This document shows positions 39,291-54,575 of a stretch of 64,000 nucleotides of DNA, in pieces. The stretch comes from Amia ocellicauda (lineage: Eukaryota; Chordata; Actinopteri; Amiiformes; Amiidae). Made by a program: the position numbers and the translations under genes. The first letter of the stretch is position 1; every line of letters starts with the position of its first letter. The notes beneath the pieces were generated by a model. The model saw only the letters and a program-made list of their open reading frames with translations. It was not told where the DNA came from and did no database searches. The stretch spans positions 27,994,227-28,058,226 of the forward strand of contig NC_089863.1 in assembly GCF_036373705.1 (NCBI RefSeq), read 5' to 3'.

Positions 39291-39656
39291 CAGGAGCAGA
39301 GTTTAAAAACAAAGGGCCGAGCAGCCCAGTCCAGCTGCTGTATTGCAAATTAATCTCTCTCTCCATGTGCAAGGGCTGTACAAATAGACTCCTCACTTCA
39401 GCCATGCTTATTTGAACAAGACTCATTCAACACCAGGGAAGTCGCAAAGGATGCTAATAGCTCCTTCTGACAACTGCCAGGAGGGTCTGTTTGAAAGATC
39501 TGCTGCCAAAATCGTGTGTGGCTCGTATGTGTGTTTGCAATAAAGCTCGCCACATGTAAACACAGGGTCCATCTGCTTCTCGTTATATGATCTGAAACAA
39601 CCAGGCCCAGAAAATAATAAAACACAATGGCAGCAGCTAGAGTACCACTTCTGAGG

Positions 39657-39884
39657 ACTCAATATCCCAGAATGCACTTCAATCTAACGTTTTTCAAGGA
39701 CGTTTTGACCGTAGACACAGACTTGTCTATCAGGTTAACTCGACGCTGAGGTATCAGCTTGATCAAAATATAATAAAATAAAAAAACGTTTTAAATGTAT
39801 TTATCACCGATTCCGATATTTCCACCGCTTCTGTTTTATATGTAGAGGGTCAAAAAATGCTTGACTACAATTCCCAGAGTGCAT
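39657..39884. promoter_or_regulatory. Two ZNF143-like sites upstream of MRPL24
   Basis: ACTCAATATCCCAGAATGCA (39657-39676) and GACTACAATTCCCAGAGTGC (39863-39882) both match the remembered ZNF143/SBS consensus ACTACAATTCCCAGCATGC. The second has one or two differences. They lie about 400 and 200 bp before the probable MRPL24 first exon (donor GTAATG at 40109). ZNF143 sites are common at promoters of housekeeping and mitochondrial genes. Confidence 0.55.
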
Positions 39885-40039
39885 CGGTTTTCAAATGCTT
39901 CCTTGTCAAAGGAGAAACCAAACTTATAAATTGAATGTTTATCAACAGTTGCAATGTTTTATCATATGTACTATGCATTTACGTCCATTAAGCTATAACT
40001 AGTAGCTGGAAAAAATACGAAGAACATGATACGTGAAAG

Positions 40040-40108
40040 TTCACGGGAGTTGAGAGGTCAAAGGTGAACTGGTCGACTACATGCGACATTGAGATCCGCG
40101 GAGGAGAG
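40040..40108 (+). promoter_or_regulatory. mrpl24: Probable non-coding first exon of MRPL24
   Basis: GAGATCCGCGGAGGAGAG ends at 40108 before donor GTAATG. The coding exon 40512 onward starts right after an acceptor (TTGTTCTAG), with the ATG one base inside, so an upstream exon is required. The start of transcription is a guess. Confidence 0.5.
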
Positions 40109-40512
40109 GTAATGCAGTTGAATTTAGTCTTAGCTGCTATAGTGAAACACCCATTGATTTAAATAACAAATGTGATCAGTTTCCGCGACAAAGTTAAACG
40201 AGGGGCAATTGGGTATTTAGTCCATTTTTAATGATTTCCTTACAAAATAGAACCATGAACCTCCAGCGTTAAATGCGAATGCACTGCCTTGTCTGCTCTA
40301 AAAAATAATCATTTCATTATGAATCAGGAGCACAAATGAAAGATGTGTGTTTAGGAGATTTAAAACCTGCTTATTTCATGCCATTTAGTCCCTTTCCCAT
40401 GTCGGTACTATAAAGGTAATGGAGAACGTTCCATCCTTTATGTGGTTGTGGAATGTGTTTGATTTACAACAAGCGTTTTCATTGATCTTCTAATTCTTCT
40501 TATTGTTCTAGA

Positions 40513-41865
40513 ATGCGGCTTACGGCTTTGTTGGCTATGGCGGCCCGGGTCAGGGTGCCACCGGGCTACCGCTACGGCACCAACCGGCCCTGGACCATCA
40601 ACGCCCAGAGACAGAACCCCCCGGGCAAGCGGCGCAACAAGGTGTTCCTGGAGCCCGTGGAGGACTGGCATGTGTTCAAAGGGGACACGGTGGGTGCCTC
40701 AGTGACTGGCAAGCGAATTCATTCAGTCTCTTTCCATCTCCTCTCTCTCTCTGTCACTCCCTTCTTATGTCTGCCATCTCACACTTGGTCTCTCTCTCTG
40801 GCAGGTGGAGGTTTTGGCAGGAAAGGACAGCGGGAAGCAGGGCAAAGTGAGCCAGGTGATCCGAGCCAGGAACTGGGTGCTACTGGAGGGACTCAATGTG
40901 GTGAGGAGAATAGAGCCGGGCTGGGGAGGGCAGGAGAGGGGACGGATCTTTCAAGACCTCGACTGCAGAAGACCTTAGAGCAGTGCAGTGCGGGTCTGAT
41001 TGGACAGATAGTGGGGTTGAAAGGTACCTGTAGTCAAAACGAAGGAGGTGCTCAAATTGTGACCCTGCCAGTGTCGATTCCTTCCAGTCCCGGCACTGGT
41101 ACTGTTCCCTCGCTATACTCTTGTTAAAGTTCTTCAGATGCGCCGAGATGTCCGGTCCATCGAGTTTGAAGTGACCTATTGTTTCACGGACAGAGAGGGA
41201 ATATATAGGTGTGATGCGCGACCTGTGGACCACTGGCAGGATGTGTTCGAATGTTTGAGCCCTGCATTCGTTTTGACTGCAGCTCCCCTTGAGTTTAAGT
41301 AACTAAGAGGGTTCCAGCTAGAAGGAAGAACCAGGCGATGCTCTAGGACCTCCAGGCAGACCTCCAGACCTCCAACCCCTCGACATGACCAGTATGCTGA
41401 GATGGGTTCATTTTGTGATTTTGCAGTGTGAGTTTGTGTGTGCGGGTGTTAGTGAATGTGTGTATGTGCACCATCCTACTGAGAGACTGCCTCTGTCACT
41501 TTGTTGGCAGCACTATCGCTACGTCGGCCGATCAGGGGATTACAAGGGGACGTACATGGCCAGCGAAGCCCCCCTATTGCTGAGAGACGTTTCCCTCGTC
41601 GACCCCACTGACAGGTGAGTGGAGAGGCTGACCGCTGTTTCCTGTACAAGGCGGGATATCGGTTCAGTTGTTTTTGTCAGAATTGGACCGGAAGTCCAGC
41701 GGGGAGGTGCTGTGTGCTGGGAACTGTGGCCTCCAACACTGGCTATTCCTGTCTGGTGCTACATAGAGAGATGCAAAGAGAAGGCACTTGAGAAAATGGC
41801 AGTTGGGCAGACAGATGGAAAGAAAGAGGGTGGGGGAAAGATAGAAAGACCAAGACAGGGTACGA

Positions 41866-41927
<62 letters not shown>

Positions 41928-42770
41928 ACACAGTGTGCACCAGGGTTAGTACAAATGTGATGCTCCAGGTCATAAAAGCCTCTTCCAATCTCACAGGGAA
42001 GAGAAGAGTCTTTGGATCAACTGCATCAATACTGCAGGACAACTTAGTAGTGAACGTACTTGTCCATCTTGCCATTTAATAAAAATTAAACTGGAAGTCA
42101 GCCTGGGAAGTGTTTTGATTGCTTGTGTTCCTGTGTGTACAGGAAGCCCACAGAGGTGGAGTGGCGCTTCACGGAGGAGGGCGAGAAAGTGCGTGTGTCT
42201 CTCCGGACAGGGCGTGTCATCCCCAAACCAGTGATGCAGCGGCGAGACGGCATCGTGCCGGAGCAGTGGAAAGGTGAGTGGGGGTGGGTGGTTGGCAGTG
42301 TCATTCAGTATCCATTTAAGACTGGAGAGGAGTAGTCACTTTGTTACACAACTGCACAGTGGGGGTCTGATACAAGCCACCCAGCCACATTGACGGAGGT
42401 CGATTCTTGAAATATTGTAAACATAATAAACGCAAAAGGCCCAGTTCAGCATTGAAACGAGCACGATGGCTCTTATGATCTTGATGTTATTCTGAACTCG
42501 GTGGGTAGTGGAATCAGGCGTGTGGAGATGCATAAGAGGCCCCAGCACCTCCTAAAGAGGTGTTTGGCGAGGCTGAACTGAGGCTTACCTGTTGTAGTGT
42601 GTCCCGTTGATACGTTTCCGTTGCTCCCCACAGATGGCCCCAAGGACACGTCCCCCGAAGACGCCTTGGAGAAGACCTACGTTGCATCTCTGAAGACTTT
42701 TGAGGAGGAGATCATGGAAAAGATGGGCATTGTGGAGCACGGGCGCCCCAAGAAGAGCTTCTGGTACTAA
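40513..42770 (+). CDS. mrpl24: Mitochondrial ribosomal protein L24 (uL24m)
   Basis: Five coding exons: 40513-40689, 40805-40900, 41511-41614, 42143-42273 and 42634-42770, totalling 645 nt, 214 residues (human 216). It begins [20 protein letters not shown] with a basic mitochondrial-targeting N-terminus. The KOW/uL24 region follows at about residues 57-90: [20 protein letters not shown]. Next come [20 protein letters not shown] and [17 protein letters not shown], all familiar from vertebrate MRPL24, and the protein ends KKSFWY. It is part of the large subunit of the mitoribosome in the matrix. ATTAAA at 43194-43199 is a likely poly(A) signal. It converges on METTL25B, as in human. A MITE lies in intron 2 and a GA tract in intron 3. 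Confidence 0.96.
41030..41280. mobile_element. MITE-like inverted-repeat element in MRPL24 intron 2
   Basis: GTAGTCAAAACGAA at 41030 pairs with TTCGTTTTGACTGC ending at 41280. The pairing continues imperfectly (GTGACCCTGCCAGTG against CACTGGCAGGATGTG) for about 45 bp. No coding capacity. A target duplication is not clear. Confidence 0.6.
41867..41927. repeat. (GA)n microsatellite in MRPL24 intron 3
   Basis: About 29 GA units with slight interruptions at the edges. Confidence 0.95.
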
Positions 42771-43199
42771 GCAGAGCCGGGGTCCAGAGCTGCAGGCTGA
42801 ACTTCACCGTGCTGTCTTTGTTTTTGTTTTTTTTGGACTAAAGCCTCATCCTGTTAACTGGTCCCCAGAATAAGAGACAATATTCTTGTTGGCTGGGAGG
42901 TTTTAATCGGCTGGATTAGTTGGCAACTTCAGTGTTTTTGGGGTGAAGGTGGAAACTTTTTATTGTAATTATTTAAAATGGCACTGTTCTACAAGCTGGT
43001 TATGTGACTCCTATTCCTGCTTATTTCTGCCTGTTAAACAAAGGCGGGGATCCTATGTGAATTACTCGTAACGTGCTCTCGTCTGTCTGTCTCCTTCACC
43101 ACACTCAGAACTTCGACTGTCTGGCGCTTGTTGATGACATCACTGTATTACAGTGACATTAATAATTTGACTGTTTTACTAAATAATGCAAACATTAAA

Positions 43200-44815
43200 T
43201 TCTTAACTCATGTTCAGTTTTCTTCTTGTTAGAGGACACCTTCCACAGATTTGTGGAATATGGCTTTAATTTAATCATTTAATCAGCGGCCAGTGTTTTT
43301 TTTTGGGTGGAGAATGTGTCCTCAGAGAGTGATGTTGGAGGTTACGGACTGAAGTTTACAGCTAGGCCATATTATGTCCATTACAGAGATCATGACTGAC
43401 CATTTCTCGGGGTGCATTTTGGATTGAAAGCCGGTCCCATAGGAACCACAAAATCATGGGTCTGTTTTTCGTAGGTGGGTAACTAGGTATAAACGTGGGA
43501 TTTCTCATTCTCTGAAGTGAGAATGACCAGGACAACAAGTCCAGCATGTCCAACCTGCTCCCTGGCAGGTTCATTTAAAGTGACCTGGAATCTGAATGGA
43601 TTTAATCTGCCCAACGATGACACGCGTTCCTAGCAGATCCATTAGATGTGGGATCAATGTTGATAAGGCAAGCTTTTTGGCGAGAAGTAATTCTTAGAGA
43701 TTAAAGATCCTTTAAATCATACAGATGGATTATTTAGGAGGGCCAATTTCCAGAGGTTGCATGGGATGGGGGGCTGCAGTAGAAAATTAACATCCAATGA
43801 AAACTAAATCTGTCCCAAATCATACCTTTTTATTTCCTATACATTTCTGTTAGGGAACATTTATGAACTGTGATTGTTTTTTTATTTTCCCCCAAGTTAC
43901 ATGTACAATTTGTAACAGAAAATGTTCTGAAAGTGTACAAATATAGTAAAGGTTCAGAAAACAGGGGGTTGAATGTTGGCTTTGGAGGGCCGCACCAAAC
44001 ATCCCAGAGGGTCGCATTTGGTCCCCGGGCCGCACTTTGGGAACCCCCGATCCAGTTGATGCATTAGGATTTATCACAAATACCACCTGCTGCAGTCATG
44101 CATTGACACAGAGCCACAGACCCTCTGTAGGGCTGCTCTATTATTCCGCTACACTGCGGCAACACCGAAAATTTGAGCAAATCTACAGTGTGCAACGTTG
44201 CTCAGAAATGTTTGTCTTATTCTTTTTAAGTACTGTGTAGATAATACACTATTTAGGTTAATTGCATTTATAACATTTATTCAGCCCCCCTCCTTTAATC
44301 CCATCATTCAAGCATTCAGAATGATAACCCCTTTGAGTTTCCGATGTGTTGTGGGAATAGGGTGTCATTTTAGAGTGTTGTTAAAACATTGTCAGGGGGA
44401 TATTTTCTTTAAAAAAGTTTATTGTACCAAATGCATCAGGGATCAGCCTGTGAACAGAAATAAATAATCAGATCCAGTTTAACATTATATGCATGAAACC
44501 TTGATATTCCAGTGTAGAGAATGACAACTAAATATAAGCTCACTCACAGCCAGCTTCTTGTACAACAAGCATATTTCCTTCCCCATCTTTAAGGAACTGT
44601 AATTCAAATAGACTGTAAGCAAGATCAAACAGTACATGTTCCCACAGCCTAGAAAGAAGGGACCCCAGGACTTCAAATTTGGACAGGAGAGAAAATAAAA
44701 AGCTATACAAAACATGAAATAGGGACAACATGTAAGTAATCGTGTAAGGTGAGGAATTTGATTTCACCTACAGATTCCCATAAATAAATCGGCACCACTG
44801 TCATTAAAAAAAATA
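43200..44815. other. Region between convergent MRPL24 and METTL25B
   Basis: Nothing coding. It contains a hAT end fragment near 44 kb and otherwise unique-looking AT-rich sequence up to the METTL25B poly(A) signal. Confidence 0.5.
43965..44055. mobile_element. hAT transposon end fragment
   Basis: GGAGGGCCGCACCAAACATC is followed by GGGCCGCACTTTGGGAACCC. The reverse complement (GGGTTCCCAAAGTGCGGCCC) is a widespread vertebrate hAT terminus. Only one end is present. Confidence 0.6.
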
Positions 44816-44821
44816 AAATTA

Positions 44822-44827
44822 TTTATT
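44822..44827 (-). terminator. mettl25b: Poly(A) signal of METTL25B
   Basis: AATAAA on the minus strand, about 370 bp past the METTL25B stop. Confidence 0.6.
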
Positions 44828-45194
44828 TGGGTTAGTACATTTAAAACTCCTCCTGAGGGACGCCAGAGAGGAAATGTCACTCCAGCCTCCTCTCCATCTC
44901 CCCCTGTTGGATCTCTTGACAGAACCAACCCGTGGGGTGTGTATGTTGCCGAAAGCAGAGACTGCCCCAAAAGTCTTGCCACGCTGGCCGACGTGCACAG
45001 CGGTCGCAATGGATGCTGGGAGCCGGGGATGCGCAGGGCACTGGCCAGTGAGGGCTTGGGAGGCCAGGCGGGCAGTGGGAGTGGGGTGGCGGAGGCAGGG
45101 CGGGGGATGCCAAGTTGTTTCCCCAGTCAAGAACTCTCTGTCGAGTTCCCCACCGCCCCTGAGAATGACGAAAGATGGTGGGATTGCCCCGTTC

Positions 45195-48956
<3,762 letters not shown>

Positions 48957-49705
48957 CTGTGATCCTGATGTATAGCCATAAAGTAGAGGGACAGGTCACA
49001 CACACACACACACATTGCACAAAACCGAGGGGATTCTTACTGCTCAGGTCAGGCTGAGGCACATACCTGGCTGTTCAGAGCATCACAATGGCTGTGGTGC
49101 ACCCACCCTGCTTTAACTGTGTGTCTGTAGTCGGCCAGTTAAGGAGCCGTCTGAGATCAAATCTCAAATATATATGTGTGTTGTATGTACAGTATATATA
49201 TGCATGTGCTGTGTATATAGACATATAATATAAAGCACAACAGAAAACATTTAACTTTCTCCCAGGATGGTATTTGAAACCCATTGGAAACAACATTATT
49301 AGCACGCACACACACATATCCTACTCTAAATGTGTGCTACATAATAAAACACATGCACACATTACGATACCTTTCTCGGTTAGATGTACATTTGACGGAG
49401 TTTCTTTTGTGTCATGTTACCTTTTTATAGGGAAACCCAATTCCTACATGTATCGCTCGGTTTATATTAACAAATACTATATTAAAAAATATTCTAAAAC
49501 ATGATTTGTTTTCCTCCTGCTTGGAGACCCAAACAGGAAGCAATTCTCACAACCTCCCTCAACCCGGAAGTGATCTGTTGTTGGGTCCAAGTGTGTGGGG
49601 AGCACGTTTCTGGTTTATGTTCAGAAACGTATCTTGATATGAAGAAATAATAACCTCAATTACACACCTCTTCCTTCCTGCTCCGTGTAAGCGAAGACAA
49701 AAGGT
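48957..49705. promoter_or_regulatory. Bidirectional promoter region METTL25B-ISG20L2
   Basis: The two genes diverge from here. CCGGAAGTGA at 49564-49573 is a consensus ETS/GABP site, typical of bidirectional housekeeping promoters. A likely ISG20L2 first exon ends at GACAAAAG before GTAATT near 49704. A (CA)n tract lies at about 49000-49014 and AT/TG-rich sequence at 49165-49230. Confidence 0.5.
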
Positions 49706-51175
49706 AATTAAAAAAAACAAAAATGGCTTTAATGGCTAATTCTTGTTAGCATGCGTCTGCAATATTTTGCGAACAGGCATAACAACACAAACCTGCATCT
49801 GTCGTCATTTCTTACTGTATAGATTTATTTGTAAAACCAAAAAGTGAGGCCAGTTTACCTGTTAAGCTAGTTATTCTCAGCACTTTAAAGAACATGCCAT
49901 CTCTGGCCTTTTTGTGTTTTTTGTGTATCGTCTCTAAACAGGTTTTTGGGACGTTTGGCAAGAAATCCTATAAACTTCCCTTTCGACGGGGGCTGTGAAG
50001 TAATAATGCTTAAATGATATTGAAATATCGTATGGTTTGCTTTGCAGCAGAAAGTGACGTGTCGATGACGTCACCTTAAACGCACAAAAACAGTTTGCAC
50101 TTTGAAGTGACGAATGAGTGTCAGAGATGTAAGGCAGGTCAGTACAACCCAGCTAGTCGTGGACATCTGCGTCCATGCTGATCGTTTCCCTGTACCTCCT
50201 GTGCAGTCCTGTTCTCCTTTTCAGCAATGCCAGTCGCTTTTAATGATGTTGTTAACCTGCTGAATTAAACTGGATGCATTTCATACTTTTCTCCAGGCAG
50301 CCAATTTGTCACAGGAAAATATATTAAGACCTTTTCAAAAACGTTTCTGTCAAGCCTGCATGCTTGAGTGGGCAAATGAATAGATGCATTCTGCCCTGAA
50401 GAGCTCCAGGTATTGATTTTGAGACTGGTGTTTCATTTAATATGGGCAGTCCAAAACAAAAGCAGGCATTTTACTTTACTGTGGATCACACACATCTAGC
50501 TTGCTCTTGAACAATCAAGATCAAGACAAACAAGTGGCTGGTTTTATTATTTGCGTCTGCCAGGTGAGATTTATAGTTGTGTTCATCAAAGCAAAATTAT
50601 ATTTCTCCCTTTGTATTAAACCTCACTGTGTTAAACCTAATAGATGGGAGGTTTAATTTGGGAAAATTTAAATCTGACAGATGGAATATATTGCATCTGA
50701 TGCTTCTATGTGTTTTTTCTTCTGAACATTTCCAGTATAAAACGCTCCCTAAAACCTTTAGTAATTGAATGTGATCAACGCTCTCTCCTCTCCCTGGTTT
50801 TAGATGGATCTGTGCGCGTTTCCAAATGCTGCTCGTCAAACTGAGGATTGGAGGAGTTTTGCCCGGAAAACCATGGCATCCCAACGGAACTTTACCTCCT
50901 AAGTCATTTTAATTTTTTTATTTTGTATTTCCTGCCCCCTGAGAAGGTAAAAAAAAACAACAACATTTTAACCCCTAGGCTCTCCTCGGATTTTCATGTC
51001 ACAGCCAAGAATTCGTGCCCTCTCTCCTGATGGTACTAGGCCTCCGTCTTCTGTTTTCTCCTGGGATAGATTGTAGTGGTTCTTCCCCCTCCTTGGTACG
51101 GCTGAGAGGAAAACCACCAGATTTTTAAGTCCTGAAAGAAACTTCAGTGCCCTACACCCCTCCCCTTATCGCACA

Positions 51176-52605
51176 ATGTCAGAAATGATTCTTAACCTGG
51201 ATTTTTCCTGCGGGGGGTCCGTGGGTGGCAGGTCCAGCCAGTCCTCTGGCAACATAAAACACAGCAAGTTTGTGAAGAGACGCCGATTCCTGGAAAGAAA
51301 AGGCCTCCTTCATGACAAGCAGCTTCCCAAGCAGAAGCTGGGGCAGGAGCAAGCAAAGAGGCAGAGGCAGGGGCAAGGTGGAGGGCAAGGGCAGGGGCAC
51401 AGACCCCCACAAAATTTGCCACCTAAAACCTCCCAGCCTTGGCCAAACGGGGTCCAACGCACTTTTGCACGCAACCAGCCCCCGACTGGGCCCCCAGCTT
51501 CCTCCACCACCAGCCCCCTGCCCCCCAAAGCTTCCTCCCATTCCCAGGGTCGCCCCCTTCCGCCCGCCCGCTCTCACCCCCCACCCATAGTGCAGCCCGC
51601 CCAGCTCCTGAGCGAGTTCCAGAGTGGCCTGCCGTCCTCACCTAAGCCCTTTAGGTTCCTGGCCATCGACTGCGAGATGGTGGGCACGGGGCCCAAGGGC
51701 CGGCAAAGCGAGCTGGCACGCTGCAGCATTGTGGGGTATGACGGCGACGTGGTCTACGATGAGTACATCCTGCCCACCAACCCCGTCACCGACTACCGCA
51801 CCCGCTGGAGTGGCATAAGCCGGCAGCACCTGCGCCACGCCACGCCCTTCCGGGACGCCAAGAAAGAGGTGAGAGTGAGTGAGTGAGTGAGTGAGGGAGG
51901 GAGGGAGGGAGGGAGGGAGAGAGTGAAGGGCAGAAAGGGAGGTGGCAGCTGGAATTGTTCATCACCCAACCAACCAATCAGTTGGTCATGTTTCAGTGGA
52001 AGGGCCTTTTGACAGGGAAACGACCAATCCATGGTTTGGGGAGGGGGGTTGCTTGAACAGTTGAAGTGCCTCTTGCCCCCCTCCCAGAAACCTCTCCCTC
52101 TCTTCCCTCAGATCCTGAAGATCCTGTCTGGGAAGGTGGTGGTGGGCCATGCCATCCACAATGACTTCAAAGCCCTCAACTACTTCCACCCGCCGGCGCT
52201 CACCCGAGACACCTCCCGCATCCCCCTCCTCAACCTGAAGGCCGGCATCCCCGAGAAAGAGCCCGCCTCCCTCAAGCGGCTCACCAAGGCCATCTTCAGC
52301 AAGGACATCCAGGTGAGAGGGGCTCGGGACCTAGAGCTGGGGTGGGGATGGCGAGGGATGTAGGTATTGAGCTATTCTCCCCAGCGTGCATCCGAATTCA
52401 AACCCACATTGTCTCCATAATCCAATCCCACAATGCACTGCTGTGTTATAAGCCATAATTGACAGCAGGCCGTTTCCTTTGCCTTCCTCAGGTGGGCAGG
52501 AAAGGCCACTCGTCGGTGGAGGATGCCAAGGCCACCATGGAGCTGTACAAAGTGGTGGAGGTGGAGTGGGAGAGGAGTTTGGCCTCAAAGCCTGCCCCCC
52601 AGTGA
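51176..52605 (+). CDS. isg20l2: ISG20L2, nucleolar DEDDh 3'-5' exoribonuclease
   Basis: Three coding exons: 51176-51868, 52112-52312 and 52492-52605, 1008 nt, 335 residues (human 353). The N-terminal half is basic and proline/glutamine-rich with [17 protein letters not shown], a likely nucleolar signal. The exonuclease domain starts near residue 158: [14 protein letters not shown] (ExoI, catalytic D and E), [13 protein letters not shown] (ExoII, catalytic D), and [18 protein letters not shown] (ExoIII, H and D of DEDDh). All catalytic residues are present. The human protein processes 12S pre-rRNA to 5.8S rRNA. The start at 51176 was chosen because the conserved N-terminus begins there ([10 protein letters not shown]). 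A GAGT/GGGA repeat directly follows the exon 1 donor. No clear AATAAA was found within 0.9 kb downstream. Confidence 0.95.
51876..51922. repeat. (GAGT)n/(GGGA)n simple repeat after the ISG20L2 exon 1 donor
   Basis: The donor GTGAGAGT at 51869 runs straight into about five GAGT units and then six GGGA units, giving several additional GTGAGT words. Confidence 0.92.
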
Positions 52606-53745
52606 GAATGAATTGGGGCTGAGGGTTGTAAAAGGAGCAGAGTGGACTCTTTAAGTTCTAGCATTTTTTTATTAGATTTTTTAACAAAAGACCACTTCTC
52701 CCCTCCAGTTTCTTCTACAGATTGGCTTAAAAATATGCAATTGACGGTATTTTTTACTCCCCTTACCAGCAGACCACTCTTCAATTACACGTGTCCACAG
52801 CGGAAACAAAGCTGTACCTCCCTTTCCGCCATCCCTTAAGTGGGTTGGACAGGATACTTGAACCAGAAAGCGTGCTTGGTGTTTTACACAGCGCCTATAT
52901 CCATAACACATGAGTGACGTGACCCAGGTTTGCGCCACCCTTCAGCAAACACTCCAGAGCTAAAACAGTACAGCTGGGTGGAGAGACAGGGACGTTTGGA
53001 TTTTTTTGTGCAAATTCGGACACTCAAGCACAAGAGGGCGCCACAGGTCAGCTCTTCAGAACTTGCAGAGAAATTAAGGAAGTGGAAGGTGAATTTGTAG
53101 GACCTGTGATTTTCTACCGGCTTTTTAAACTATGATACAGACTTTTTTTACTTGGGTTTTTACTCCAGCCTCCGAGACCATTGCGAAAGCCTCCACAGAA
53201 TCCCCAGAGGACGGCTTGTCTTGATGCTGGTTGGAGCCTGTTTGTCCTGTCTGCAATACCGGAATGCTAATCAAAATGCAATTGGTTTCGAATTTGATGA
53301 CATCATACCTCAATACTGACTGAATCTGAGCGCTGCTAAAAACTATGGATATCTAGGATCCCCAAGCTCATTTTTTGTTGTTGATTTGTTGTTGTTGCTA
53401 AGGGGATACATTTAAAAAAAAAAACGTGCTTTCTCCATGTCTTAAGATCTGTCTATGACAAATATTACAATGTTCTAGTTCTGTGTTCTAGAACAGGGTT
53501 CTTTCTGGTGTTCAAAATCAACAGGATGCTGACGTAATGTTTGGGAAATGTACTGGTGCAGGAAGAAAAAAAATTATAATACAGATGTTTCATGTATGTG
53601 TTTCCAGTCTGCCTCTTTTTTATATAATAGTTGGTTTTAGCCTCTGCAGCACATTGAAATTGCTTCCATCCCAACAGCAATCTGGGTAATTTAGATCGGT
53701 TCAGTGATATTTACTCCTCAGCATTACTTACAGGAAAGCCAGAGA

Positions 53746-53953
53746 TCAGGGGTGGCCCGGCCCCAGAGTGCTGCATTGACTTCTGGTTTTAGGTTTTCTC
53801 TGAATCGTTAAACAGCCTAATTAAACCAATTATTGGGCTTAGTCAGTCAAACTTTCCGTGGGTTGTGGGGGACCTAGTGATTGGCAATTTGCAGAGGCCT
53901 ATAAAAATGGCAGGGTTGCGGCTCTGCAGGAATGGGGAACGGGGTTGGCCCCT
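53746..53953. repeat. Palindromic hAT-type MITE, diverged
   Basis: It starts CAGGGGTGGCCCGGCCCC and ends GGGGTTGGCCCCTG, with inner AATTAAACCAATTATTGGG as in the 16256-16446 element. The target duplication is not recognisable. Confidence 0.6.
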
Positions 53954-54416
53954 GCAGGACCATGAAAACATGAATTGGTGCCCCGGTGCCAAGAATTGGC
54001 TCAATTAAGCAGTTTAACAAATACCCAGAAGGCACTGTCTCTCTCTCCAGGACCACCTAAATCGAGATGTGCTGAAATGCCTGTTCCAGCCATTCCTACT
54101 CGGTGACAGTGAAACAGTTTCCATTACCACTCAGTTCTCCATTGCACAAGGGAAGTCAAATCAGTTGGGAATTCAGAGATTTAGCCACCGATTGAGGGTA
54201 TAATTGGATGGCGTGATGCTCTCCAGGTCCCGGGCTGGAGCTCACTGCTGTAAGCACAGAGGACAGTGCAACCCCTCACTGAGGGCTGGTGGGCACCTGC
54301 TGTTAACCCTTCTCCACTGTTTTAATAATAAAATAATAATGATAATAAATAAACCCCTCAGAAGACTGAAAGATCTGTCTTTCTCCCTCCCTCCCTCCAA
54401 GTATACAGTATAAGTT

Positions 54417-54575
54417 ATTTCTTAGCAGGGCAACTTAGTTTACTCAAGAAACATTTTAAAGCATTATAAAAGTGCAGTAATACAATCAGTACAAAATACA
54501 ATTAGCACACATCCCAGTACAAGTACAAGTAACCAGTGCAGACGTTGCAGTAAGATGATAGAAGTGCCAACAATA
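54417..54575 (-). mobile_element. L2/SINE-type 3' tail (copy 2 of a matching pair)
   Basis: ATTTCTTAGCAGGGCAACTT, then AAAGCATTATAAAAGTGCAG and TAATACAATC, match the copy at 39122-39290. Confidence 0.6.
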
